Source: Peterkaempfera sp044755465 (lineage in GTDB: Bacteria > Actinomycetota > Actinomycetes > Streptomycetales > Streptomycetaceae). From it: a stretch of DNA of 64,000 bases. Below, piece after piece: positions 14,382 to 23,134 of this stretch (position 1 is its first letter; the number at the start of each line of letters is the position of its first letter). The notes under the pieces are model-generated. The model saw nothing but the letters and a program-made list of their open reading frames with translations, did not search any database and was not told where the DNA came from. A program made the translations under genes and the position numbers. Location of the stretch: positions 1,364,001 through 1,428,000 of the forward strand of contig NZ_JBIVRB010000001.1 of NCBI RefSeq assembly GCF_044755465.1, in the 5' to 3' direction.

Positions 14382-15875
14382 GTGCCCTCGCTCAATGAAC
14401 TGGTCCGCCAGCACACCACCCTCACCAGCGCCGACGTGGAGTGGCTCCACCTGCTGGTCTCGGAGTGGCAGCTGCTCTCCGACCTGTCCTTCGCCGACCT
14501 GGTGCTGTGGATTCCCACCCACGACGGCACCCGGTATGTCTCGGTGGCCCAGATGCGCCCCAACACCGGGCCCACCTCGCACCAGGACGACATGATCGGC
14601 CACCTGATCCCGCGCGGCCGCCGCCCGCTGCTGGACGCCGCGTACGACGAGGGCCGCATCGTGCGGGAGGGCGACCCCGAGTGGCGCGAGGAGGTGCCGG
14701 TACGGGTGGAGTCCATCCCGGTCCGCCGCGAGGGCCGGGTGCTGGGCGTCATCGCCCGCAACACCAACCTGCTCACCGTACGCACCCCCAGCCGGCTGGA
14801 GCTCACCTATCTGCAGAGCGCCTCCGACCTGGCCCAGATGATCGCGGCCGGCTCCTTCCCCTTCCCCGGCGAGCAGGTCGACATGGACGCCGCCCCCCGG
14901 GCCGGCGACGGGCTGATCCGGCTGGACGCGGAAGGCGTCGTCACCTACGCCAGCCCCAATGCGCTCTCCGCCTACCACCGGCTCGGCCTCACCGCCGATC
15001 TGGTCGGCTGCCACCTGGGCCGCACCACCGCCGAACTGGTCCCGCCGTCCCGGGGCCCGGTGGACGAGGCCCTGGTGAAGCTGGCCAGCGGCTGGGCCCC
15101 CCGGCAGACCGAGGTGGAGGCCAACGACGGCGTGGTCCAGCTGCGCGCCATCCCGCTGAAGCCCAAGGGCGTCCACGTCGGCTCGCTGGTGCTGCTCCGC
15201 GATGTCACCGAACTGCGGCGCCGCGAGCGGGAACTGATGACCAAGGACGCCACCATCCGGGAGATCCACCACCGGGTCAAGAACAACCTCCAGACGGTGG
15301 CGGCCCTGCTGCGCCTCCAGTCGCGGCGGATGGACTCGGCACCGGCCCGGCTGGCGCTGGACGAGGCGGTGCGGCGGGTCGGCTCGATCGCCATCGTGCA
15401 CGAGACGCTGTCGCAGACGCTGGACGAGCAGGTGGCGTTCGACGAGATCGCGGACCGGGTGCTGGCCATGGTGATGGAGCTGTCCCAGGACGGACGGGTG
15501 GCCACCCGGCGCAGCGGCAGCTTCGGCATCCTCTCGGCGGAGGTGGCCACCCCGCTGGCGATGGTGCTCACCGAACTGCTACAGAACGCCCTGGAGCACG
15601 CCTTCGGCACCAAGGACGCCGGCAACCTCGAAGTGGGCGCGCTGCGCGGCCGGGCGGACGCCCGGGGCGGCGCGGGCAAGTCCGGCGAGCATCTGCTGAT
15701 CACCGTTCAGGACGACGGCCGTGGCATGCCGGAGGGGTTCGACCCGCAGCGCGGCGGCAACCTCGGCCTCCAGATCGTGCGCACCCTGGCCACCGGCGAG
15801 CTGGGCGGCACCTTCGACATGGTGGCGGTCCCGGGCGGCGGCACCAAGGTGATCCTGGAAATCCCCGTCCGCTGA
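14382..15875 (+). CDS. Sensor histidine kinase, PdtaS type (GAF-PAS-HisKA_2-HATPase)
   Basis: A 497-residue soluble kinase starting VPSLNELVRQHTTL. Residues about 1-165 form the GAF-like PdtaS sensor domain, about 180-285 a PAS domain, then the HisKA_2 phosphoacceptor EIHHRVKNNLQ (His296/297) and an HATPase domain (LTELLQNALEHAF, QDDGRGMPEGF, GGNLGLQIV). In mycobacteria PdtaS phosphorylates the ANTAR-domain antiterminator PdtaR. No response regulator is adjacent here, so PdtaR is encoded elsewhere. It precedes wblE in Streptomyces, as it does here. Confidence 0.88.
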   Translation: MPSLNELVRQHTTLTSADVEWLHLLVSEWQLLSDLSFADLVLWIPTHDGTRYVSVAQMRPNTGPTSHQDDMIGHLIPRGRRPLLDAAYDEGRIVREGDPEWREEVPVRVESIPVRREGRVLGVIARNTNLLTVRTPSRLELTYLQSASDLAQMIAAGSFPFPGEQVDMDAAPRAGDGLIRLDAEGVVTYASPNALSAYHRLGLTADLVGCHLGRTTAELVPPSRGPVDEALVKLASGWAPRQTEVEANDGVVQLRAIPLKPKGVHVGSLVLLRDVTELRRRERELMTKDATIREIHHRVKNNLQTVAALLRLQSRRMDSAPARLALDEAVRRVGSIAIVHETLSQTLDEQVAFDEIADRVLAMVMELSQDGRVATRRSGSFGILSAEVATPLAMVLTELLQNALEHAFGTKDAGNLEVGALRGRADARGGAGKSGEHLLITVQDDGRGMPEGFDPQRGGNLGLQIVRTLATGELGGTFDMVAVPGGGTKVILEIPVR

Positions 15876-15943
15876 CCCCCGGCCCACCCACCCCAGCCCC
15901 GCCCCCCGGGGGCCCACCCCGCCCCGCCGGTGAGCGAGCCGAA

Positions 15944-16035
15944 GGGCGCGCCGGTGTCGAAAGCGACGAGCGACAAGCGACTGAGGAACGAAGGAGCGCC
16001 AGAGCGAGGAGTGTCGACACCGGCAGAAGGCGCCC
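15944..16035. repeat. Long imperfect intergenic hairpin element
   Basis: GCCGGTGTCGA (15950-15960) and its exact complement (16014-16024) enclose 53 purine-rich bases with repeated GCGACGAG/GCGACAAG motifs. A second pair, GGGCGC (15944-15949) with GCGCCC (about 16030-16035), extends the stem after a short bulge. It lies outside any gene between the sensor kinase and wblE, in a 484-base gap that otherwise holds only a terminator. It looks like a dispersed extragenic palindromic element rather than a gene. Confidence 0.5.
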
Positions 16036-16066
16036 GGAGGCGAGGGAACCACAAAAGATACAGAAC

Positions 16067-16106
16067 GAGGCCCTGCCGACCGGGGGGGGTGGGTCGGCAG
16101 GGCCTC
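16067..16106. terminator. Bidirectional terminator before wblE
   Basis: GAGGCCCTGCCGAC (16067-16080) pairs with 16093-16106 around a G-rich 12-nt loop. It is positioned between the convergent kinase and wblE genes. Confidence 0.75.
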
Positions 16107-16359
16107 TCGTCCTGCTCCGGCCGTCGGGGGGAGTCGGCCGGAACAGGGGTTTCTGGTCCGCGGTCATGCCGCGGTCAGCGGGTCTGGCCCGCAGTGCTTC
16201 GCACAGCGGCGGCCCTTCGTCAACGACGGTACCAAATGTCGTGGCCGAAGGACGCCGCGGGGCGCGAGGCAGATGGGCGACAGTTCTCCCCGACCGGGTC
16301 GGGGGCCTGTCGTGGTGCTGGGTCGAGCAGTGATCGCGCCCCGCTTCTCAGCGGGTATG

Positions 16360-16611
16360 TCAGGCGGTGCGGGCCCGATTGCGGGCGGCGCGGCGCTTCA
16401 TCGCGCGACGCTCATCCTCGCTCAGACCGCCCCACACGCCGGCGTCCTGACCGGTCTCCAGGGCCCACTGCAGACACTGCTCCATGACCGGGCACCGACG
16501 GCACACGGCCTTGGCCTCCTCGATCTGCAGCAGCGCCGGACCGGTGTTACCGATCGGGAAGAACAGCTCGGGGTCCTCTTCCCGGCAGACAGCGCGGTGG
16601 CGCCAGTCCAT
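16360..16611 (-). CDS. wblE: WhiB-family iron-sulfur regulator, WblE type
   Basis: An 83-residue protein nearly identical to what I recall of WblE, the Streptomyces orthologue of mycobacterial WhiB1. The four [4Fe-4S] ligands are Cys9, Cys37, Cys40 and Cys46 (CxxC at 37-40), followed by the GVWGG turn and a basic tail KRRAARNRARTA for DNA or sigma-factor contact. ATG 16611 follows an AGGAGGAG site. WhiB1 binds the principal sigma factor and senses nitric oxide. The gene sits between the PdtaS-like kinase and the lipid-kinase gene, matching remembered synteny. Confidence 0.95.
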   Translation of the reverse strand: MDWRHRAVCREEDPELFFPIGNTGPALLQIEEAKAVCRRCPVMEQCLQWALETGQDAGVWGGLSEDERRAMKRRAARNRARTA

Positions 16612-16672
16612 GGTGGTCCAACTCCTCCTGTCGACAGGCGGTGGCCCGCCGACACCTGTGGTGGCTTGTGAA

Positions 16673-16688
16673 TGTGAACGCTTTCACG
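16673..16688. promoter_or_regulatory. CRP-like palindrome upstream of wblE
   Basis: TGTGA-ACGCTT-TCACG matches the CRP consensus TGTGA-N6-TCACA except for the last base, 62 bp upstream of wblE. The embedded GTGAACGCTTTCAC is itself palindromic. A second perfect palindrome, CTGTCGACAG, lies at 16629-16638. The rest of the 337-bp gap 16612-16948 shows no gene. Confidence 0.55.
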
Positions 16689-16948
16689 AATCCCGGGACA
16701 GGCAAAGGGGTCGACAGACACGTCGGCCCGCGAGGCTGTGCTTGAGCAAAGGATTCGGGCGACTCCGGCGGATGTCCCGTTGCGGTTCGTCCCGATCGCC
16801 AAGAAGAGGTTCGCAAACCTCGGCGTCGGATACAACCCCCTTCGGGAAGGAATTTTTGATTCTTTGGTGTCGCCTCCATCACACCCTGTACTTCAATGGA
16901 GTGAAGGCGGGTTGTACGTTCGAGTGCAAGGCCGAACGGCCCCTCTAG

Positions 16949-17896
16949 TCACACAATCACACGCAGTGCCCGGCGTACGCCTGTGAAACTCACCTGGGTC
17001 CGGTCTCCAAGGTGGTCCCCGTCCACCTGGAACGGCACGGATTCCTGCGAAACCAAGGTGAAGTGGCGCAGATCGTGGTACGAGACCACGTGCCGGCCCT
17101 TGGGGCCGGGGGCGGCGGCGCCCAGCAGCCCCCGTACCGCGCGGGCCGTACTGGCCACGGTCATCCGGGTGAGGCCGAAGAGATCGAGGTCCGTGTCGAA
17201 CGACGCGTTCGGGGAGGGGTAGACCGGCCGGTTGCCCAGGAACGTCCAGGGGGAGGTGTTCGACACTATGGAGAACACCAGGCCCGGCACCGGGTCCTGG
17301 CCCGGGATGCGCAGCTCGATCGGGCCGGTCCTACGCCGTTCACGCTCGGTGATGTAGTGGCGGAGCGCCTGGTTGACGTAGAGGGCGTGCGTCGACCTGC
17401 GCCCCGCCGTCCGCTGCGCCTCCACCCGGCCCACCACCCCGGCGTCGAACCCCAGCCCGGCGCAGAAGGTGAACCAGCGGTCCGGCAGCCCGTCGGTCAT
17501 CGCCTTGCCCAGGCTGATCACCCGTTCGCGCCGCTTGTCCAGCGCGTCCAGCAGTGCGCCGGTGGCCTCGACCGGGTCGTTGGGCAGGCCCAGGGTGCGG
17601 GCGAAGACATTGGTGCTGCCGCCCGGTACCACCGCCAGCCGGGGCACCCGCTCCGAAGGCCCGTGCGCCAGCAGGCCGTTGACCACCTCGTTGACCGTGC
17701 CGTCGCCACCGAGCGCGACCACCAGGTCGACGGTGCCGTCCGTGACGGCCTGGCGGGCCAGGTCCCTGGCGTGCCCCCGGTACTCGGTGGCGGCGATCTC
17801 CAACTTGAGGTCGCTGGCGAGTGCGTGGGTCAGCACGTCCCTGGTCCGCTCACTGGTGGTCGTCGCCATCGGATTCACGACCAGGAGCGCACGCAT
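16949..17896 (-). CDS. Diacylglycerol kinase family protein (lipid kinase-like)
   Basis: A 315-residue protein with the DAGK catalytic motif GGDGTVNEVVNGL near residue 65, the substrate loop PGGSTNVFARTLG, and the C-terminal FQVDGDHLG strand of the YegS/DgkB fold. ATG 17896 is supported by a -10 TACTCT seven bases upstream (complement of 17904-17909) and no ribosome site, so the message is probably leaderless. It would phosphorylate diacylglycerol or a related lipid at the membrane. Adjacent to wblE as in other streptomycetes. Confidence 0.88.
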   Translation of the reverse strand: MRALLVVNPMATTTSERTRDVLTHALASDLKLEIAATEYRGHARDLARQAVTDGTVDLVVALGGDGTVNEVVNGLLAHGPSERVPRLAVVPGGSTNVFARTLGLPNDPVEATGALLDALDKRRERVISLGKAMTDGLPDRWFTFCAGLGFDAGVVGRVEAQRTAGRRSTHALYVNQALRHYITERERRRTGPIELRIPGQDPVPGLVFSIVSNTSPWTFLGNRPVYPSPNASFDTDLDLFGLTRMTVASTARAVRGLLGAAAPGPKGRHVVSYHDLRHFTLVSQESVPFQVDGDHLGDRTQVSFTGVRRALRVIV

Positions 17897-18002
17897 GGGA
17901 CTCAGAGTACCTACCCACTGGTACAGCCCGGAGCACCGGTCCGGCGGGTGGCGCGCCATGTGACGACCGGCACGCGCGCGGTCCGCGCCGCCGGGCTCCG
18001 GC

Positions 18003-18014
18003 TACCCTGCTGGG
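18003..18014 (+). promoter_or_regulatory. -10 element for a leaderless membrane-protein gene
   Basis: TACCCT (18003-18008) precedes GTG 18015 by six bases, with no ribosome site. Confidence 0.6.
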
Positions 18015-18461
18015 GTGACCGCCGACAGCTCTGGCGCCGACCGCGCCCTCGCCGACACCGCCCCCGCCGCGACCCGACCGGCCCCGCTGCTGGCCGGGGC
18101 CGTGATCGCCCTGGTCCAGGGCGCGGTCCTGGCCGCCTGGGGCGTCTACGACATGGTGGCCGCGCTGACCGGCACCCCCCACAACCGCGGGCTGGCCGAG
18201 TTCGGCGGTGTGGTGATCCTGCTGATGGGTGTGCTGCCGCTGCTGGCCGGCCGGGGGCTGCTGCGGCGGGGCCGCTGGGGCCGCAGCCCGGCGCTGCTGA
18301 CCGACTCCATCTGCCTGCCGGTGGCGTACTACATGTGGCAGAGCGGCGGCGCGATGAGCGTGGCGGCGGTGCTGGTCCTGCTGCTCGGGCTGGCCGGCAT
18401 CGGGTCGCTGCTGCACCCCCGGGTGACGGCGGTGCTGGAGAGCCCCCGCACCCAGGGCTGA
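18015..18461 (+). CDS. Small integral membrane protein, function unknown
   Basis: A 148-residue protein with four hydrophobic segments (about residues 25-45, 62-80, 94-108 and 114-135) separated by short Arg-containing loops. It resembles the conserved membrane protein found between the lipid-kinase and sigH genes in Streptomyces. It has no recognisable catalytic motif. The first 20 residues are hydrophilic and Ala/Thr-rich. It converges on sigH at a very strong terminator. Confidence 0.75.
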   Translation: MTADSSGADRALADTAPAATRPAPLLAGAVIALVQGAVLAAWGVYDMVAALTGTPHNRGLAEFGGVVILLMGVLPLLAGRGLLRRGRWGRSPALLTDSICLPVAYYMWQSGGAMSVAAVLVLLLGLAGIGSLLHPRVTAVLESPRTQG

Positions 18462-18467
18462 CCGCAG

Positions 18468-18512
18468 ACGTACGAGGGCCGCCCCGGCTGACCCGGGGCG
18501 GCCCTCGTACGT
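18468..18512. terminator. Perfect 20-bp convergent terminator
   Basis: Arms 18468-18487 and 18493-18512 are exact complements (ACGTACGAGGGCCGCCCCGG on the left), with loop CTGAC. It terminates the membrane-protein gene on the plus strand and sigH on the minus strand. Confidence 0.9.
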
Positions 18513-18519
18513 CGGCGGT

Positions 18520-19680
18520 CTACTCCTCCACCAGCAGCTTCTCCCGCAGCTGGGCGAGGGTGCGGGCGAGCAGCCGGGAGACGTGCATCTGCGAGATGCC
18601 CACCTCGGCGGCGATCTGAGACTGGGTCATATTGCGGAAGAACCGCAGCACCAGGATCTTCTGCTCGCGCGGCGGCAGCTGCGCCAGCAGCGGTTTGAGC
18701 GACTCGCGGTACTCCACGCCCTCCAGCGCGTCGTCCTCCGCGCCGAGCGTGTCGGCCACGGCGGGCGACTCGTCGTCGGTGTCGGGCACGTCCAGCGAGA
18801 GGGTGCTGTAGGCGTTGGCCGACTCCAGCCCCTCCAGCACGTCCTCCTCGGAGATGCCCAGGTGCTCCGCCAGCTCGTGCACGGTCGGTGAGCGCCCGTG
18901 CCGCTGGGAGAGCTCACCGGTGGCGGTGGTCAGCGAGAGCCGCAGCTCCTGGAGGCGGCGCGGCACCCGGACCGCCCAGCCCTTGTCGCGGAAGTGCCGC
19001 TTGATCTCGCCCACGATGGTCGGCGTGGCGTAGGTGGAGAACTCCACGCCCCGCTCATGGTCGAAGCGGTCCACCGACTTGATCAGGCCGATGGTGGCGA
19101 CCTGGGTGAGGTCGTCCAGCGGCTCGCCGCGGTTGCGGAAGCGGCGGGCCAGGTGCTCCACCAGCGGGATGTGCATCCGGACCAGCTGGTTGCGCAGCTC
19201 GACCCGCTCCGGCGAGCCCTCCGGCAGCGCGGACAGCCGGACGAACAGCGCCCGCGCGGCCGCCCGGTCGGGGGCGTGCGGAGTGGCGGCGTGCGCCTCC
19301 GGCAGGTCCTCGTCCGGCTCGGGCACCGGCTCGTGCTCGGATGCCGGCTCGGGCTCGGGCACCGGCTCACGTTGGGGCACCGGCTCGCGCGCGGGCTCGG
19401 GCGCGGCCTCCGGCGTCGGCTCGGGCGGCTGGCTCATCCGGGGGGCGTCCTTCGGGTACGCGTCATCAAGGTCGGTGCCGTCAAGGTCGGTGCCGTCAAG
19501 GTCCGTGCCGTCAAGGTCGGCGTCCACCGGTCGGGCGGTGCCGAGCCCGGCGGCCGAGGACTCCGGCGTCCCCGCCTGGGCGGGGACAGTGCGGGCTTCG
19601 TCCAGGCCCGGCCCGCCGGCCGGCGGCAGGCCGGCCACGGGCGTGGGCCCCACAGCGCCTGCGCGGTCCAGATCACTCAC
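18520..19680 (-). CDS. sigH: SigB/SigF-family RNA polymerase sigma factor (SigH-like)
   Basis: A 386-residue sigma factor. Residues about 135-386 carry regions 2-4: LVEHLARRFRNRGEPLDDLTQVATIGLIKSVDRFD is in region 2, STYATPTIVGEIKRHFRDKG in 2.3-2.4, and ITQSQIAAEVGISQMHVSRLL-like QSQIAAEVGISQMHVSRLL the region 4 helix-turn-helix. A 130-residue acidic, Pro-rich extension precedes it, including three DGTDL repeats. In S. coelicolor SigH controls osmotic stress and septation and exists in several N-terminally different forms, so internal starts are likely. GTG 19680 begins the longest form. It is downstream of an anti-sigma gene. Confidence 0.9.
   Translation of the reverse strand: MSDLDRAGAVGPTPVAGLPPAGGPGLDEARTVPAQAGTPESSAAGLGTARPVDADLDGTDLDGTDLDGTDLDDAYPKDAPRMSQPPEPTPEAAPEPAREPVPQREPVPEPEPASEHEPVPEPDEDLPEAHAATPHAPDRAAARALFVRLSALPEGSPERVELRNQLVRMHIPLVEHLARRFRNRGEPLDDLTQVATIGLIKSVDRFDHERGVEFSTYATPTIVGEIKRHFRDKGWAVRVPRRLQELRLSLTTATGELSQRHGRSPTVHELAEHLGISEEDVLEGLESANAYSTLSLDVPDTDDESPAVADTLGAEDDALEGVEYRESLKPLLAQLPPREQKILVLRFFRNMTQSQIAAEVGISQMHVSRLLARTLAQLREKLLVEE
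19465..19524. repeat. 15-bp tandem repeat within sigH
   Basis: Four units of 15 bp (19465, 19480, 19495, 19510), the clearest being GTCAAGGTCGGTGCC. On the coding strand they encode DGTDL repeats in the disordered N-terminal extension. Confidence 0.85.
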
Positions 19681-19839
19681 GGCGATCCCCCGTTCCGTTC
19701 CGGGAGCACCGGCGCCGCGAGCGCGGCTCCGGGGTCAACAGGTGGGTGTACCGCACGGCCCCGGGCGGGTCGGGACGCGCGGCCGTGCAGGGCCTGCACC
19801 GCATGCGCGACGGCCCCGCCGTCGCGCATGCGGCCCGCC

Positions 19840-20253
19840 TCACGGCTGGCCGGGGCCGGCACCGCGCTTCTTGTGCAGGCTGATGCTCACGGTGCGGTCC
19901 TCCGCCACGGTCGACTCCACCTCGCCGGCCAGCGCGGAGAGCACGGTCCAGGCGAAGGTGTCGCGCTCCGGGGCGCGGCCGTCGGTCGTCGGGGCGGACA
20001 CGGTCACCCGCAGCGAGTCCCCGACCAGCCGGAACTCGCAGGTGAGCACCGACCCCGGCACCGCCTGCTGGAGCAGGATGGCGCAGGCTTCGTCGACCGC
20101 GATCCGCAGATCCTCGATCTCGTCCAGGGTGAAGTCCAGTCGGGCCGCGAGACCGGCGGTCGCCGTCCGCAGAACCGAGAGGTACGCCCCTGCCGCGGGC
20201 AGCCGGACTTCGACGAAGTCCTTCGCTCCGGGCTCGCCGTCGAACTGGGACAC
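19840..20253 (-). CDS. ushX: RsbW-like anti-sigma factor paired with SigH (UshX/PrsH type)
   Basis: A 137-residue GHKL-fold protein starting at GTG 20253, five nt after a full AGGAGG site; GTG 20259 is an alternative. The N-box region reads LRIAVDEACAILLQQ, and the later part retains LRVTVSAP. In this family the Asn of the N box is often replaced and the protein binds its sigma factor. It lies directly upstream of sigH (about 160 bp) and most likely sequesters SigH until released by an anti-anti-sigma factor. The 20260-20544 leader region probably holds the operon promoters. Confidence 0.85.
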   Translation of the reverse strand: MSQFDGEPGAKDFVEVRLPAAGAYLSVLRTATAGLAARLDFTLDEIEDLRIAVDEACAILLQQAVPGSVLTCEFRLVGDSLRVTVSAPTTDGRAPERDTFAWTVLSALAGEVESTVAEDRTVSISLHKKRGAGPGQP

Positions 20254-20544
20254 CCTCACCTCCTGGGTGACACGCCGTGCAATCGGCCCCGAGGGCCACG
20301 GCCTTGGCTGCTTGCCTCAACTGCTTGCGCCCCGGTCGGCCGGGGCTCGGTGCACAGGTACGGTCATACCCCTCTCGGGCTGCCCGGACGCCGTGCATCC
20401 GCCTGTGACGCTACCGCGATCCGGGCCCGGATGTCGCCGCCCGAGCGGGCAGTCACGTGAACGAGCGAGCCTGCGGGCCACTTATGGTAAGCCCTCGCGT
20501 ACAACCGGTGACAGTACGCCTCGGGCGGCCGCGCCGGGCGTCGC

Positions 20545-21021
20545 TCAACCCGCCGCGAGCTCGGCCAGCGGCTCACCGGTGAGCCGGAAGACGGTCCACT
20601 CGTCCATCGGCACCGCGCCGAGCGACTTGTAGAAGCCGATGGACGGCTCGTTCCAGTCCAGCACCGACCACTCCAACCGCGCGTAGCCCCGCTCCGCGCA
20701 GATCCGGGCCAGCTCGCGCAGCAGCGCCTTGCCGTGCCCGCCGCCCCGGGCCTCCGGGCGTATGTAGAGGTCCTCCAGGTAGATGCCGTGGGTGCCCCGC
20801 CAGGTGGAGAAGTTCCGGAACCAGAGCGCGAAGCCGACGGCCTCCCCGCTCGCGTCGTCCTCGGCGATGTGTGCGAAGACGGCCGCCCGCTCCCCGAACA
20901 GCGCCTCGCGCAGCTGCTCCTCGGTGGCGAGCGCCTCGTGCAGCGCCTGCTCGTACTCCGCTAGCTCGCGGATCATGGTGTGGATCGCCGGGACGTCGTC
21001 AGGGGTGGCTGGCCGGATCAT
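20545..21021 (-). CDS. GNAT acetyltransferase (diamine N-acetyltransferase-like)
   Basis: A 158-residue GNAT protein. The acetyl-CoA pyrophosphate loop reads RPEARGGGHGKALL (residues about 88-101), preceded by the YLEDLYI beta strand and followed by NEPSIGFYKSLGAV. The pattern FRNFSTWRGTHGIYLEDLYI is typical of SSAT-like diamine acetyltransferases. ATG 21021 has TACCCT six bases upstream (complement of 21028-21033), suggesting a leaderless message. Confidence 0.85.
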   Translation of the reverse strand: MIRPATPDDVPAIHTMIRELAEYEQALHEALATEEQLREALFGERAAVFAHIAEDDASGEAVGFALWFRNFSTWRGTHGIYLEDLYIRPEARGGGHGKALLRELARICAERGYARLEWSVLDWNEPSIGFYKSLGAVPMDEWTVFRLTGEPLAELAAG

Positions 21022-21060
21022 GCTGCGAGGGTACGGGAGGCCGCCGGGCGGCGGCCAGCC

Positions 21061-21330
21061 TCACACCAGCCGCCGGTCCACGTAGCACCAGCGCCAGGAC
21101 TCGCCCGGCTCATACGACCGCATCACCGGATGGCCGGTCTCCTCGAAGTGCGCGGTGGCGTGCCGGGACGGCGAGGAGTCGCAGCAGCCGACCTGCCCGC
21201 AGACCAGGCACTTGCGCAGCTGCACGGGATGCTGCCCCGTCTCGTCGCAGCGGCGGCAGCTCTCGGCGGTGGCCGGCGGTTCGGGCGCGGGCAGCTGCGG
21301 CGTATGGGCGCAACCGGGCAGTCCAGACAT
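21061..21330 (-). CDS. UBP-type zinc finger protein
   Basis: An 89-residue protein with the ZnF-UBP pattern: CRRC (residues 25-28), CLVCGQVGCC (residues 41-50), then RHATAHFEETGHPVMRSYEPG and the terminal RWCYVDR. In eukaryotes this domain binds the ubiquitin C-terminus; the bacterial versions are small stand-alone proteins of unknown role. TAGCCT (complement of 21338-21343) lies seven bases before ATG 21330, so a leaderless start is plausible. Confidence 0.85.
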   Translation of the reverse strand: MSGLPGCAHTPQLPAPEPPATAESCRRCDETGQHPVQLRKCLVCGQVGCCDSSPSRHATAHFEETGHPVMRSYEPGESWRWCYVDRRLV

Positions 21331-21414
21331 GTCTCCCAGGCTAGCCACGTCGACCGGCGAACGCCCCGCGTGCCGACCCGCAGGCCGCCGACGGGCTGTG
21401 CTTCTGTGTGCTGC

Positions 21415-23037
21415 GTGACCCACGCCGCCTCCAGCACCCACCTGCTGCTCCTCGTCGCGGGCAGCGCCGCCGTGGCCGGGGCCGCCCAGCGGCTGCGCAC
21501 CTCCGCGCCGCTGCTGCTGGTGGCGGTGGGCCTGGCCGTGTCGTACCTGCCCGGCGTCCCCTCGTACACCCTGGACCCGCATCTGGTGCTGCCGCTGGTG
21601 CTGCCCCCGCTGCTGTACACCGCCGCGCTGGACAGCTCCTTCCTCGGCCTGCGCGCCTACGTCCGACCGGTGGCGCTGCTCGCGGTCGGCTATGTGCTGT
21701 TCTGCACGCTGCTGGTCGGCTTCGCCGCGTACGCGCTGGTCCCCGGGCTGCCGCTGGCGGCCGCCTTCGTGCTCGGCGCGGTGGTCGCCCCGCCGGACGC
21801 GGTCGCCGCCACCGCCATCGCCCGGCGGGTCGGGCTGCCGAGGGCGCTGGTCACCATCCTCCAGGGCGAGAGCCTGGTCAACGACGCCACCGCGATCACC
21901 GCCTACCGGGTGGCGGTGGCCGCCGCCGTCGGCGAGGGCTTCTCCTGGGGCGCCGCCGTCGGCCACTTCCTGCTGGCCGCGCTCGGCGGCACCGCCGTCG
22001 GGCTGGCGCTGATGGTGCCGTTGCAGTGGGTGCGGGTCCGGCTCTCCTCGCCGCTGCTGCTCAACACCTTCTCGCTGCTGGTGCCGTTCGCCGCGTACGC
22101 CGCCGCCGAGGCGTTCGAGGCGTCCGGCGTGATCGCGGTGGTGGTGGTCGGCCTCTACCTCGGGCACCAGGCCAACACGGTGGGCTTCGCCCTGCGGCTC
22201 CAGGAGGAGGCGGTGTGGCGGATGGTCTCCTTCGTGCTGGAGTCCACCGTCTTCGCGCTGATCGGCCTCCAACTGCGGCTGATCCTGGCCGACCTCGGCG
22301 GCTATGACGCCGGACAGCTGCTGCTCTGGGCCGCCGCGATCCTCGCCGTGGTCATCGTCGGGCGGTTCGTCTGGTCCTACCCCGCCACCTATCTGCCGCA
22401 GCTGCTCACCCGCGCCCACGCCCACCGCCGCAGCCGCCCGCCCGCCCCGGCGCCGCCGTGGAACGCCACCTTCGTCGTCGCCTGGGCCGGGATGCGCGGC
22501 GTGGTCTCGCTGGCCGTCGCCTTCTCCGTCCCGGTCACCGTGGAGGGCGGCGCGCCCTTCCCCGACCGCGACCTGATCCTCTTCCTCACCTTCGCCGTGG
22601 TGATCGGCACCCTGCTGCTCCAGGGCCTCAGCCTGCCGACCCTGGTCCGGGTGCTGCGGCTGCCGCAGCCCGACCCCCAGCTGCTCATCCTCACCGAGGC
22701 GCAGGCGCAGAGCGACGCCTCCCGGGCCGCGCTGGAGCGGCTGGACGAACTGCTCCAGGACGACCGCAACCGGCTCCCCGACGCGCTGGAGGCCCGGCTG
22801 CGGCGGGTGCTGGACCGGCGGCAGAACGCCGTCTGGGAGCGCCTGGGCGCCGTCCACCAGGAGACCGGCGAGTCGGCCGACGCCACCTACCGGCGGATCA
22901 GCCGGGAGGTGCTGGAGGCCGAGCGGCAGGCGTTCGTACGGCAGCGCAACCAGGGCCGGATCGACGACGAGCTGCTGCGCCGCCTGGTGCGCCGGCTGGA
23001 CTTCGAGGAGGCGATGGCCGACCGCGACGAGGAGTGA
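21415..23037 (+). CDS. Na+/H+ antiporter, CPA1 family
   Basis: A 540-residue membrane protein with about twelve helices and a cytoplasmic C-terminal tail. CPA1 signatures are VVAPPDAVAATAIARRVGLP, ILQGESLVNDATAIT, LESTVFALIGLQ and WAGMRGVVSLA. The final 110 residues form a charged, helical regulatory tail. GTG 21415 was chosen because upstream sequence is shared with the divergent zinc-finger promoter; no strong ribosome site is visible. It would export sodium or potassium for pH and salt balance. Confidence 0.88.
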   Translation: MTHAASSTHLLLLVAGSAAVAGAAQRLRTSAPLLLVAVGLAVSYLPGVPSYTLDPHLVLPLVLPPLLYTAALDSSFLGLRAYVRPVALLAVGYVLFCTLLVGFAAYALVPGLPLAAAFVLGAVVAPPDAVAATAIARRVGLPRALVTILQGESLVNDATAITAYRVAVAAAVGEGFSWGAAVGHFLLAALGGTAVGLALMVPLQWVRVRLSSPLLLNTFSLLVPFAAYAAAEAFEASGVIAVVVVGLYLGHQANTVGFALRLQEEAVWRMVSFVLESTVFALIGLQLRLILADLGGYDAGQLLLWAAAILAVVIVGRFVWSYPATYLPQLLTRAHAHRRSRPPAPAPPWNATFVVAWAGMRGVVSLAVAFSVPVTVEGGAPFPDRDLILFLTFAVVIGTLLLQGLSLPTLVRVLRLPQPDPQLLILTEAQAQSDASRAALERLDELLQDDRNRLPDALEARLRRVLDRRQNAVWERLGAVHQETGESADATYRRISREVLEAERQAFVRQRNQGRIDDELLRRLVRRLDFEEAMADRDEE

Positions 23038-23134
23038 CCCCCGGGCGGCCCCGGAACGGACCGCACCCGGCCGCCCCGGGCCCCACGGTGGGAGCCCGGA
23101 CCGACCGGGTGCGGAACAACCGACCCGCGCGGGG

